From positions 10,779,785 through 10,843,784 of the forward strand of contig JABAKD010000009.1 of the NCBI GenBank assembly GCA_012845835.1: DNA of 64,000 nt, written 5' to 3'. A program made the position numbers and the translations under genes. Shown piece after piece: positions 44,793 through 57,526 of the stretch. The DNA is from Undaria pinnatifida. Lineage: Eukaryota > Sar > Phaeophyceae > Laminariales > Alariaceae. The notes beneath the pieces were generated by a model that was not told the origin of the DNA, ran no database searches, and was given only the letters and a program-made list of their open reading frames with translations. The first letter of the stretch is position 1. Every line of letters begins with the position of its first letter.

Positions 44793-47700
44793 TCAACTAG
44801 CCACGTCCGCGCCTCGAGATTCATCTACGCTACTTTGAATCCCGCGTGCAACTGATCCACCCCGGCGGAGTTGAAGGCACCAGGAACCTTGAACACCTCC
44901 TGTCGAAATCGTGTGGTGAGCCGGAGAGAGCGGAAGCTTGATCGGTCCCGCGTCGTCTACAAAACGTACCAAATATTCCCCGTCGATGGATGTGCGAGCG
45001 CCGATTTTTGCAAGCCACCACCAGCCGTCATCGGCTTTGTACCAAAAATGGGCCCCATTGAGGAACACCGTGGTGCTGTAGTGGCGTAACCAGTCAGTGC
45101 GCGGCACGCAGCCGTAGCCAGGTGCCAAGAAACGTTCGCCGTTAGCACGGGAAAGCTCGCGTTGTGCAGCTCCAATGCGCATCTGCCGATACAGGCGGTC
45201 GGTTTGGCGGTGTTGGTTCGGAGTGCCAACCCAGCAGAGCGAGATCTGCTGGCGTGAGAGCTGGAGGTCCATTTCCCGTTCCCACGACGGGCGGGAGAGC
45301 GCAGTCCAATGCGTCTCGTACATCACCGCGATGACCCCACCTCTACCACGGACCGATTGATGGGCAGTGATACTTTCCACCTCTAGCCGATGGAGGGGCG
45401 CCGACACGTCGTCTTGGGTCACGTGATATGGGGGGGATTTTTCGTAAAATTGTTGAGCACGTACGGCGTCAACCCATCCGGAAGGTACTTAGGCATGTCG
45501 TCGCGGTCGTGGCGGTTGGTGCAGGGCTTGCAGCGCTCGACGGAGACGCGGCGGTGGGCATCCGCGCCGGGCATGTCTGTGGGGAGGTCCAAATAAAGGA
45601 GCTTATCCCCGAGAGGGGAACCGTCCGGTGCGTCGCTAGAGGGGCAGGGGCCGACGGCAAGGATCTTGTAGGGGCCCGTCGAATTTAGCGCGATTTTGGT
45701 CTTGAGCGCCTTTGCATCCGTGCCGGCTCTCGCGCCTTGGCGAGTAATGGAGGCCGTATTATACAGCCAAACCCAATTACCCACAACGAAGTTGGGAACC
45801 TGCCGCAAAGCGTCCGAGAGGGCGGAGTTCCGCCGTTCCACGCGGGAAACTGTTAAGGCATGCATCTCGCGAACAATACCATTGGCGCGCTGTTGGTGTT
45901 CTGACGCCAGGTCGCAGTATGCGAGGTGGTCGCGGGCCAGGCTCTGATGGCCGGCGACCCCGGATTGGTTGCAAATAGTGAGGGGGGGCGCGGGAGTCTG
46001 CCCATGTGAACCTCGTTGCGGGCCAGACCAGTGGCGGCACTGACCGAATTGTTGTAGGCGAACTCCACGTGCGCTAACTGCGCATGCCAATCGTCTTGGC
46101 GTTCGTTGACGACCATAGCCAGCATTTGGGCCATTGTGTGGTTAACGCGCTCCACACCACCGTCGCCGCTTGGATGGTAGGAGCTGGTGGCGATTTTTCG
46201 AACACCAAGAAGCTCATATACGACGTGTGAAAGCTTGGAGCAGAACCGGAGGCCGTTGTCCGAGAGGATGCTACGTCGACACCCTCAAAATGAATCGTAC
46301 CGGTTGATAAGGATGTTGGCCGTGCCTTCAACTGTAAATTCAGCGACGGTGACGGCGAACATGTCCGCACGACGGCTAAAGCGGTCGGTGAAAAGCAAAA
46401 TATAGGTGTTACCCCGGAGCGTGGCCGGCAACGGCCCAAAATAGTCCACGCTTACCGCAATGCCCGGCCCCGGAGGGAGGGGAATCCAAACGATCGGCCA
46501 TCGAACCGTCAGTCGCGGTGTCTCCCGCGCTTGGCACTTCAAGCAATGGCGCAACCACCAGCGGGTGCATATGCTCATTCCTATCCACGCATAGAAACGC
46601 TCGAGCATGCGAAGTGTGCGTGCCGTGCCTAGATGGCAGGGAGCAGTCGAATGGCAGGCTTGCATGATCCAAGGGTGCATGAGTAGCGGCACGTAAATAC
46701 GGATTGGTTCGTCGCTTAAAAGGCAAGCCGCGCGCCCCGCAGGCCGTAAGGAGTGGTGGGCCGGGTTTGGATTGCGGACGAGGAGGACAACGTCCTCGTC
46801 GGTAGTATGGAGGCGGCCTTTGCCAGCGAGCTCTTGGATCTCCGAGAAGGGGGGGCGCTGGTGTGAGACAAAACGCGCTAAGACTTCGGTGGGCAATGTA
46901 TTGTATGGCGGCGAAGCGCGTAGGCTCTGCACGTTGCTCTCTCTTCCCAGTCGGCGGGCGAATAACGCGCAGCGGAACCACGAAAGTGTAGTTCGGCAGC
47001 AGCGCCGAGGGCGTCCAAATCGGTCGCAGGGGCGGAGGGGGGCTCCGAAGGAGTCGAGAGCCCTAACAGCGGGAGACCCAAAGGCTCCGCTCGGTCGCGG
47101 TCAGACGGGATTGGTGACGTCGGGACAGGCGTTGGGGCTCGAGCTGTGTTCGCGGCGGCAGCAAAAGGCAGTCGAGGGCGCGAAACGCGCGGTGGATGGT
47201 CGACCCGAGAGGAAGACGTCTGCAGAACCCGGCCGGGTCCGAAACCATAGTCAACCGCAGGCTGCGCGGCCCCGGCCGCAGCGGCTGTTCTTCGGCGTGT
47301 CCGAGTGGAGATGCGGCCCGTAGGCGGGAGTGCAACGGAAGCCTCCAATGGGGGCGTAGGAGCCCTCGGGAGTAAGTCTGGCGGAGTAGCCCCGGAGGGT
47401 ACCGCGAAAACCGGAGTGAGAATGGCGTCGGCGGCAGGCCAAAATGGCGCGCGGCCGAGGCGGTCATCACCGGTACCGACGAAAGCAGAAACACGTGCCA
47501 CGAATCTCCCGGTGGAAGCAGAAAGGTCGTCAATCCTCATACGTGACCCGTGTGCGCGAAAATCGCAAAAATCAGTGGAGGTAAGGGGGAGCCCACCCAA
47601 GACGGCCCTATCGGGTAGGTGCACCGGCCTACCCAAGCCAAATGGCGGGGATCGATGTGGACGGGGTGAGCAGGCCGCAAGTCCTGACGAGGTATATGGC

Positions 47701-50700
47701 CTCATCGTCGATAAGGGTGAGGCGGCTAGAACCGCTGCGGTCGTGCTCAGTCGCCGGCTGTGGCAACCGCGAGAGGAAGTCAGCATTATCATTGCGCTTC
47801 CTTTCCGGTACTCTAGTGTGTAGTCAAACGCGATGAGATACTCGAGCCACATCTGGACTCACGCGTTGTGGTCTCCGAATTTTCCGATACTTTTCAGAGC
47901 CTTGTGGTTCGAGAAAATGCGAAACTTCGTACCCTGTAGGAAGCCTCGAAGGGGCTTGATCGCCCATGCGATGCTGCCCGCTTCCAACTCAAGCGGCGTT
48001 CAATGTCTTTCCGAGTCGAGGGTAGCGCGGCTAACATAGGCAATGGGTCTCACGGAGCCGTCGGGCTGTTCTTGCTCTAGCGTAGCGCGAAAGCCGTCAA
48101 TGCTGGCGTCGCAGTACACCTGAAAAGGGCGGAAGCCGTCATCCACGGTGTCCCAATCGGGGAAGACGAGGACCGGTGGAACTCCGCAAGCTTGTCACGC
48201 ACGATGACTTCCATTATCGGCGTGAACAGAATGTTGACGTCCTCCTTGAGGAGGGCCGTGATTGGTCGAATCCGCATATCTGGCCGAAACTTTCGGTAGT
48301 GCGAAAGGCCACCTAGGAGAGAGCGCAGCTGCTTCAGGTCGCGAGGCATGGGCATGAGGGTGAAAGCCGACGCTTTCTCGGCGTTTGGACATACGCCCGC
48401 GGGCGAGATGGAGTGGCCCAGGAAATCGGCGTCCGTCGCGCCGAGTCTGGCTTTCGAGGGGGATAGCTTAAGGTTGTGCTTGCGCAGTCGCTCGAAAAAG
48501 AGGGCACGGATGGTTTTAATGTGGGTCGACGGATCTGAATCGAACACAACCACATCGCCCAGGTACGCCGCAACCTGTTCCAAGCCCTTGGTAACCTCGT
48601 TGATCACCTTCACAAATCAACCAGGCGATGCGCTGCTTCCCTGAGGCATACCCAGCCACTCATAAAGGCCCGTGGGCGTGCAGAATGCCGTGAGTGGAAC
48701 TGTGTCGTTGTGGGCGGCTATCTGGTGAAACGACGACACTAGGTCGAAAAGCGAGAAAACGCGTCCCTTGCCCAAAGAGTCCAGGACCTGATCCACGAGC
48801 GGGATGGGCAGCTGGCTGAGTCTGCTAATGTCGTTGAGCTCCGTGTAGTTAACAGTGATCCGAACCCCGCCAGATTGTTTTGGGACGACCGCCAGAGGGC
48901 TCGAGTATGGCGAAGTCGAGTGTTGGATCAGACCGGCAGCGTGGTACTGATTGAGGGTGGTGTCCACCTCTTTGGTCAAGATCGGGTTAATGAGATGTAG
49001 TCGGGAGGTGACAGGCTTACTGCCCTCCGGTACCAAAATTTCGAAGGGCATCAGAGAGAAGGAGCCAAAAACCGTTTTGGAGCTGGAAAAAAAACTTCCG
49101 GAAATTCGCGGAGGACGTCACCTAGTTCCTCGATGGCCGCAGGGGTCCACTCCGGGCTATGTAAGTCAAAAGTTATTTTGCGGAGATGCTTCGGCAGGCG
49201 GTGCCAGTCGCGCAGGAACAAAACCCTTTGTTCGGGAGTCAAACGCTCGAGCAGGGCAGGCGAGGGCGAGGCCGTGGCTGCAGCCGCTGCGAGAGAGGGT
49301 TCCAGAATGGCCGCCACCTCAGGCGCGTTTGTGGGCGGGGAGACGGCTGGTGCGCTGTTCGTACTCTGGAAAACGGCAATGGGTGCGCGCATCAATGGGG
49401 CGTGGGCGACCCCCAGAAGGTCGCCAGGATCGCGGTCGGTCGCGCCAATGATGGGGAGAACTTGTCGCCATGAAGCGGCAAAACTTTCTTCGGCAAGAAG
49501 AAGATCCGACTGTGGCAACATTTCGACGAGATAGTGGCCCGTAAAAGCTGGTAGGCCGTTACTGCGGACCAAATTAACAGCGAGCAGCTGAGGCTCGTCT
49601 GACAAAGCGACGCGATCGGCGCCATCCTAACGGAGACAAAAACCTCCCCCAGAGGCGAGGGGGTCGGGTACAAAAGCCGATGCACCCGTGGAGGCATGGT
49701 GAAATAGCGTCAGCTCCCCGAAAACCCTCTGGTCAGAGGGGCGGGGAGGGAAAGAGCGGTAGGACCGCGTATTAAAACGCACCCAGCTATCGCGTCCCAG
49801 GAGCACCGCGTGTTGCATAACTGAGGGCGGAACGACGCAGGCCCACACGGCGAGAGAGCTCGCCGCTTGTTCAGCCCGGAAAAATTGGACGCTCAAGCGG
49901 ACGCTCGTCGAAGTTCGTATGGAAGCGGATCTGCCGAATTTCCCCCAGGAACGTGGGGCAGAGCCCTGCTCGCAATTCACGGCGGCCACGCCACCCGCAA
50001 GCATCTGCTCCAAGACGTCACGGCGGATGAAAGTCTAGGTGGAGCCCGTGTCTAGGAGCGCGACACAACCAAAAACTGTAGAGGCGGTAGTTCCACTATG
50101 CACGGTAATTTTGGTGGTAATAGAGGCGATGTCGAGCGTAATCGTGTCTCCGACGAGGCCCGGGCCGTGCTCGGGGAGCAAAGGCATGTCCGCGGGGGTG
50201 AGCGCGGCGCACGAGGCGATAGCCAGCACAACAGGGCTGTGGTCCGCTGGCGCGTCGAGAAAATGGGTCGAAAATTCTGAAGGAGGACCGGGGCAAGCAC
50301 GTGCTGAAGTCGAAGCGCGTCGGCGGTGCGGTGTTAGTCTCGTGAATTCCCTCGGACTGTATTGGAGTGTAGAATTGAGGAGAAGAGGGGTGTGCGAACC
50401 CGTCCATGCCGTGGCGAAGGAGGTCGCGGACGGTAGAAAGAGCCTGCTCGAGCAAGTTCCTTCCTCCCCACAAGTGGGGGTCATGGGCGTCGCGGTCGTC
50501 CGCCTGGAGGCCGATGCCCCACACCTGATCAAAAGGGCTGGTTTCAGCTAAAACTTGTTACCAGTGCCTATAGGGTGGTGTTCACTCTCCGAGTTTTGCG
50601 AAAACTTGGCAAAGTCCCAGCGAGAACGGCGTTTTCGCGTTGCCGCTCCCAAATGGCTTTGTCGAAACCCCGGACGCTCCGTCCGATGCGCTTGTGCGAT

Positions 50701-52009
50701 TGGGGTTCCGACGTGCTCAGTATGAGCTTCAGTGCACGGTGGTCGTGGAAGAAGCGTGCCTTTTCGGCCATCATAAATTGCTCTGCGCAACAATACAAAA
50801 CGTCGTTGTCGACAAACGCCGACGCTGTCCATTGCGAAAAAATGTAGGGGGGTCGCCAAAACAACACGACGTTAGCCGTGGAATACTCGTGTGTAGGGGT
50901 AAAATTCGAGGAGGGCGAGCCCTCGGAGGGTATGGCTGAGGCGCGCAGTGCAGCCCTGTGGGGGCACTGGGTCGCCGACGCGGACCGCGTGGCCGATCTG
51001 CCGGTCACCGGCGGTGGGGCGTTATTGCGCGTAGGGGAAACGTCGCCAAAAGTGGTTCTCTCTGCGCCCATCGATTGGGGGTCAACAGGGGCACGGGGAT
51101 CGGAGCCAATTCTGCTTGACGAGAGGAGCGAGTCACCCGCGCGACGGCAGGCAGATACCCCGGTTACGTTGACCGAAGGTTGTGGAGTCACCGTGGGTTC
51201 GACGGGCAGTGTCGGGATCGCCTGTTTCACTGCTGCCGTGGAAGTCCGGGGGGGGTGCTCGCGGGCACGCAAAGACAAAGGAAAGCCTGCAGACACTCCA
51301 GACGAATTTAAAAACGGGCCTCGGATGGGCGGCCCTTGAGTGCCCGCCGGAGGGGGTTTCTGCCCTGTACTCACGTCTGGGAGACGGGGCGGGGTAGCTA
51401 GTCTCGCTGAATCCTCTGTGATAGGGAACAGACCAGAATGCCCACCGTTCATGCGGGGGAACGCCGAGTCGAGCGCTAAAGAGGGGCTCGGGGGTTCCGG
51501 CGCCGGCCTTCCCGCACCTCAAACCAACCGTCGTCGTATGGTCGGGACCAGAAGGGCGGGGTGTGTAGGAGCGAGGCAGGGGGCGACGCTCTCGCGAAGA
51601 GTCAATGTGGCGCGGTGGGTCTAGACCCAGGGCGCGCGTTGCGCGATGGGGAGTGTTGCTCAAGGCAAGAGCTCCCGGCGCGGCAGTGGTGCCATTAAAA
51701 TAATTGTCAGCAGGCGTTGCAACACGCGTGGGCGGGACGCGGGGTCTGGGCGCAGCCGGGTTCAATCCCGGGCGGCGGCCAGTACATGGTTGTAAAGTCG
51801 GTGCTGTAGGCAAAATGCCAGATGCGCGGTGATTTTCGGCGGCGGTTGGCAGCGAAGGAGCGCGAGAGCTGGTCGCGGTAGCAAGATGTGCTATGTCACA
51901 AAGCCTAGGAAGGGTGCCGGTACCCATGATCAGCGTCCGGGGCTTGGGGTCAGTGGTCGAGGCTGATCGGCGCTGGGCGCTTGACGAGCGTGGGGCACGG
52001 ACATCTCGT

Positions 52010-52095
52010 GAAATATGTATATTAAAAATAATTTTCAAGGACGTCAGCCGCGAGTTTGACGAATTTCAGGTCAATTGTCATCTTTGCAAGCTGCG
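52010..52095 (-). repeat. dispersed 80-bp core inside the LTR element
   Basis: On the minus strand it reads CGCAGCTTGCAAAGATGA, TTGACCTGAAATT and CTCGCGGCTGACGTCCTTG, very close to the copy at 23247. Its place inside the fossil element suggests a later insertion. Confidence 0.75.
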
Positions 52096-55000
52096 TTGTT
52101 GGTACTCGTAATATACTATATGAGTGAGTTTTTATTGGGAGGTGTCTTGTTTTTCGTCCACTATAATGTATTTGTTCCCCTTGCAATGCTGGCGGTGGAC
52201 GCGCGAGGGGTGCCGTACCACCGTCCTGGGCGTCAATTACCAGTGCGGAAAATGCCGGGTTGACGCGCATTTGGGTTACTATTGTTCGATAGACCAAGGC
52301 GCATGTTAGGGGCGTTATTCGGTGAGGCGGGCGAGGGCGGGACTGGTTGGTGCACAGTTATGGCTGAGCTATTGGTGTTTTTACCGTAGCCGCCGTCAGA
52401 CCCCTGCTGTGAAAACCGGAACGCGCGTCTTGGGAATTGTGACCGGAGTTGGAGTTGTGGACTGACCCTGGCCGTGTTGCCGGCCTGGCCGGTGCCGGCG
52501 GCCCTTGCGAGAGCTGGTTCCGGGTCCTCCTGTTTTGTTGCCGCGGCGGTAGCGCAGCATGCGTTCTTGCCAGCGGCGGTACGCGGCGCCGTTGTCCCCG
52601 AGCTGACCAAGCTCGGGGTTGATGCACCCGCTAGCATTAATAAAGGTTGCGAATACTGTTCAAAAGAATGTGACGTCTCGTGGCAAGTAAGGCAGTGTCC
52701 TTGGTTATCACGAAGGGCTGCCGCGCGTGCGGTCGGCGAAAGGAGGCTGTTCCATAGAGGAGGGTCATCGGTCGAAAATGTATCAGTAACAGTGCAAACT
52801 TCATCACAGTGTGCAAGCGGCCAGTGCGAGTACGACGCGGATGAGACCCAGGGGTCGGTGGGATCTTGTAAAACATTCATTACTACCGGGTTGCGTTGCG
52901 AACCCGTCGCCCAAGCAGAAGTCTGCGATGTCGCGCGCCCCCGCCCACGGCCCGGGGCGGCAGGCGGGGGACCCGACGCGGCGGAAACACGTCCCCCAGA
53001 CACCGCAGGTAGCGAAAATAATTTTGCGCCGTTAATGGCTGGTGTTTTGTTATTCGCAAGGGTACCCAAAGCTAACCACATAGCATCAATTGAACCAAAA
53101 GGCTGAGGACGAGTTGCCAGCTCTCCAGGGTACAAACTAGGCATGAGCTGCGGAAACTGCTCGTTTACGCTAAGACGCACAATCTCCAGTACCAGCCCCA
53201 ACCCTGGCGCCAACGCGCGCTCGCTGCCCGTAAACCCCAAAACAACCAACCGAAGAGCGCGGTAGTAAGCCGCGTAAGGGGCACCGTTGGGCACGCCAAA
53301 GTTATGAAGCTCGCTAAGAGCAGATGCCGCGTCTCCGTTGTCAAGCTGCCGGCTCAGCACTTGGACGAGAAGTTCAAAAGCCGCCGGACCGGAATCTCCT
53401 CGTTTGATTGCTCGCGAGACCTGGCCAAAAGTGTCATCAATGACGGTGTTGAGGGCGGGGGCGGACGGTTTGTCAATGTTGATAGCACGCTCGACAGCTC
53501 GGTGGAGGGTGCGTTCCCACCCGGGGATCCAAACCGGGAATTTCAGGCCGTCTCTACTGCAGCGTGAATCGCAAATCATGAGGATGTCGGTTGGGCTTCC
53601 TTGACCGAGCGCATCAGTTGTTGGGCGGCGAGAGCCTGGTTGAGGTTTGTGGGGGGCAAGGATATGATGCGCGCCATCTTGCGCGTGTCATTATTGACGT
53701 ATTTGTACTTGACGGTGTCTATGTGATCGGCTTCTGCGCGGGCGACGGCCTCGTCTACGGCGGCCTGCCGCTCGCGGCCGAGAGCGGATGACAACGGCTG
53801 TGCGCCTTCGGCAGAAATGGTCATTTTCGCCAACCTCTCCGTTAAGGGGACTACATCTACCAAGGACGGAACTTGTCTCTTGAGCGGTTGTACCACTTTG
53901 ACGTCAGGGGGAGGTGACCCAACTTCCCCCCCCCAGTGAAGAGTCGGAGGGTGGGCCCGGGGTGTAGGAACCAGGCCCCCGACCCGAGTTCTGGCGGCTC
54001 GATTTCCCCCCAGCAGACCTTCTGTGGCCTCCTCCTCCCTTGCTGCGGTATACCGAGCCCATGCGGCGCCCGTTCTCACCACCTCCGCTGCTGTGGCCGG
54101 AGCCGCCGTGGTAATTTCTGCCGGAACCACCTCCCTGACGGTCGCGGTTGAGGTTGGCGGCCTGGTTCGCCAAATCATCGGCGTACTCCGAGGGGGTCAG
54201 CCAGAGGATGCGCTCGGACGTGGACGCGTGGGCGCTCCTGAGCGCGTCACAGAGGGCGTGCACGATGACGGTGAGGTGCTGGGTGAAGTATGAAACCGGG
54301 CCCGTCTTGCCCCTCGCGTCGCGCACCGATAGCCGCCGATCCGGTAGCTGGGCCAGCACTGCCGACGCTGCTGCCACGACCTGGCCCGCTCGATCCGTGC
54401 CGAAATGCGCGGTCCTGTCCCCCGCCGCCATGCAGGGGAAACTGCCATCCAGAAAGGCCCCGTCCTTCGAGATGGTCGGTGTTACCGCGTCGGGACGGGC
54501 CACAGCCGCCGCGGGAGGGGCTCCCACAGCATCGGCGGGCGGGGCGCCCAGGAATTTGATGGCCGCCGCAGCCGGGTGGTTCCCAGCGTCCGCGGCAGGG
54601 GCTCTCTCGGCAGGTAAAGCGCCCAAAAAAGAGGCAGGAGAGCAGCGCGGCGTTGGTTGTGCGACGGGGTACGGCCCAAGGGCCTGGACTGGGTTTTCCG
54701 CGGCAACAGCGGCGGGGTAAGGCCCTGGGGCCTTGTACGGGGTTCCCGCGGCAGGAACGGCAGGAATTCCTGAGGAATAGGGCGCTACTGCAGCTGTAGC
54801 GGCGGGAACACGACCACTGTGGCGGTGCTTGTCGCCGGTCTTGGCGAGAACCCTTTTGGCTCGCTGGACGGCAGCACCTGCCTCCTGCGACTTTCGGGCA
54901 GCCACCGCCACCTCAGGCTGCCCTAGCGCGATCCTCCTCCTCCCACTCCCGCATGACGCGGAACCTCTCCTCGGTGGCTGCTCGCGTCCGCCGCTCCGCT

Positions 55001-55562
55001 CCCACGTGGGAGGTGGCGGCTTTGGCGTGCGTCGCCTTGGCGGTGGCGAGCGCCCCGGTGTAGGCACGGGTCGCCCCCTCTTGAGCCAAAGAGGCCTGCC
55101 GGGCGGCGTTGGACAGTACCCTATCCTGGACAGCACCTGTCCCTAGAGGGAAGCCGAGACAATTGCGGACGTCGGCCGGAATCCTCCGCCAGTGGTCCTC
55201 AGTGAGGGTACCCTCGAACATGGGGGGCAGGGCCGGGGTGGGTGGGAGCTCCGGCTGGAGGGGCGGCCCCTCGCCATGGTCCCGGTGGGCCGGCCCTGAT
55301 GGCTCCAGCTCCTCGAGCAGCAGGGAGCCCGTCCCCGTGGGGGGGGGTGGTCGGTGGCGGCGCAACCCCGTCCCCCCTTTCACGGAGGGGAAGAGCGTCG
55401 TTGTCCGTGTCGCCATGCGGGGCGAGTATGTGGTCGACCACACCGTCCGAGAGGTAGGAGAAGGCGCTCCTCTCGTCCTCGGAGAGCTGGTAGCGAACGC
55501 CGCGGCGTCGTCCGTACGTGTCCCTCCACCGATCCTCGTCCGATCCCGTAGACATTTGTACT

Positions 55563-55641
55563 CCTTCAAAGGCATGTGAAACCCTTTTATATCCAGCCGT
55601 AATCCATATCTTACGCCTTGTTAGGCTCCCAGGGGAATACC
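55563..55641 (-). repeat. terminal direct repeat of the LTR element, right end
   Basis: 79 bp matching 44077-44154 in direct orientation. It abuts the apparent gag start, leaving little room for a primer-binding site. Confidence 0.75.
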
Positions 55642-56284
55642 GTACGTAGACTGACTCCCGATTTCACTTTTATATGTTTCTGGTGGAGGCATGAATTGCG
55701 TCAGCTGTGATATATGCGTGTACCACCTTCGGGTTGTGTGTGTTTTCCCTGGGGTATTCCTCAGCTCCAGAGTGACTGGAGCCTGTTCTGTGACCACTGA
55801 CTTGATTATGCGAGTTAATGTGAGAACAACACTGACACCAACAACCATAACAAAAATACCTCCACTCCAAAACTCCATGTTGTTTTAAAAAACACTACGA
55901 GCGCCACCACCCTCCCGATGAACTCACGAATTATCATCACTGCGGCCAAGCGCGTGCGACATCAGCTGTCCAGCGAATCACTGATGCAGCCCACCCCCCG
56001 TCAGCCCGCAAATGTGTTGGGAGCTGTTATCATGGGCAATAAAATGGATGGCGGTGAATACATGTACCTGGTATGCGTTGCTATAACCAGGGCAATACCG
56101 TAACATTGCGTCGTAACATGAACAGCGGTGAACGCATGCCCCTCTTCAAGCTTCGAAAAAAACTAGTTCGATACTTGTAATAATAACAATAATATAGTCT
56201 ATGCAGTTCAACAAGTCCACAATAATCGAACTGGCACTTTAGCAACTGGGTGCGTATGTGTACTGTAGCAGTAGGGTGTAGGGT
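55642..56284. other. spacer with shared 95-bp repeat
   Basis: It holds the 55752-55845 copy of the repeat also seen at 34765 and, at 55690-55715, a faint trace of the dispersed core (TCAGCTGTGATATATGCGTG). TACCTGGTA is at 56065. No gene. Confidence 0.5.
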
Positions 56285-57295
56285 GCATACTCTGGGGTAC
56301 CCGGGTATCAACCCTGAGTGTTTTGCCCATACTCAGATAGGTAGCCACCGGGTACCAGAGTATATACTACTCCGGGGTACCCAGGCACCAACCACGCCTG
56401 GATGTTTTGGTACTTCCAAGTTAGGTAGATATATACTCTGGGGTAACCGGGTACCAGCCCTGACTGTTTTGGTCATACTCAGGTAGGTACCCACCGGGTA
56501 CCAGAGTAGATACTGCTCCGCCGGGGTCCCCAGGTACCAATCACGGCTGTTTTGGTCATACTTAGCTAGGTAGTAGTAGATATACTCTGGGGCAACCGGG
56601 TACCAACCCTGACTGTTTTGGTCATACTCAAGGTAGGTACCCACCGGGTACGAGAGGACCTACTCTCGCTCCTACTAAACACTGAACACGCCCCTGTCAA
56701 CAGTACGAGTACAATAATAGAGGTCTGTGTTCGTATAGGTGTCCGTTGTGCCGGCCATGACGTATAACGGCATCACTGACGTTTTACATAGTGGGCGCCG
56801 TATCAGATACCGGTATGCCTGTCAATAGTGTACCCATACAGTACCTGGTATAATGAAACATCACATCGAGTCGTTGGACACAACAAGGCAGTGACGCCCG
56901 GGCCCGTCGCGCGGCTGGACAGGTCACATCACAAAAGCAGCCAACCGGAAGGGCCATTGGATTGATGCCACACCGACCACACTGAATGTCAGTTAAACTT
57001 TTGATGTTTCGTGTCCTTGGATATTGGATCTTTGGATCCAGTCTCCCCATATCTTTGCGTGTGTTGCCTTTTGGTTGACTCTTGCGTTCTGCCCCCTCTC
57101 TTTCTCCTTATCGCTCTCTCTGATCTCTGTCTGCCTGCGCATCGCATCCCCCACCGCATCGCGTCGAGCCTGCACACACAGAGCAGACAGCTAGACGGGA
57201 ACCACTCGGTAATAGGTCTTTGGTTATCCACAAGGCAGCCACAGCAGTAGCAGCAACGCTCCCAGCTCTCCCACTGCCACCCCTTTTCTTCGAAG

Positions 57296-57526
57296 ATGAA
57301 GGCACCACCGTTCTTTGCGCTGGGCACCGTTTTTCTTGGGGTAGCAGCATCGGCGCTCGGCTTCCTGAGTGGCACCAGCGCTGAGCAGGAAGGTGAAGAG
57401 AGATTTGGACCTCACCACCCGAGGCACACGTTCTACTGCGAGCACTCCGCCACCGGCGACTCAGTGGACCAGGTCCTGTCGGGACACATCACTATTTTCC
57501 GTCCGATCGTCTGCGAGACCACCCAG
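57296..57526 (+). CDS. secreted/signal-peptide protein, first exon (duplicate 2)
   Basis: Second copy of the exon at 17907-18137, again 77 codons to CACCCAG followed by GTGCGC. It has the same signal peptide (MKAPPFFALGTVFLGVAASA) and HITIFRPIVCE end. Two bases differ: a silent change in a Val-Phe-Leu stretch and Cys46 to Phe (HTFYCEHS instead of HTCYCEHS), which removes one of two close Cys residues. The frame past the donor ends sooner here than in duplicate 1, as expected for intron sequence. Flanking noncoding DNA has more differences and indels, which hints at constraint on the exon. The matching last exon would be near 58803-58888. Function unknown. Confidence 0.5.

Larger units (their letters stand above)
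44077..55641 (-). mobile_element. Ty3/Gypsy chromovirus-like LTR retrotransposon, fossil
   Basis: Fossil element of about 11.6 kb on the minus strand, with the parts of the family in order. Gag lies at roughly 55.6-52.2 kb, starting MSTGSDEDRWRD, with a CCHC-like CLTCHETSHSFEQ. The retropepsin (LLDTGST) is near 50.05 kb. Reverse transcriptase is at about 49.05-48.1 kb (LPIPLVDQVLDSLGKG, LGDVVVFD active-site region), RNase H near 48 kb, and integrase at about 46.9-45.9 kb (DYFGPLP; GVERVNHTMAQML). A chromodomain-like region follows at about 45.4-45.3 kb (LEVESITAHQSVRGRG) with an extra Trp-rich C-terminal domain to 44.8 kb. The terminal direct repeats are very short (78-79 bp) and about 90% identical. 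It is clearly broken at several points, so not recent. Confidence 0.88.
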
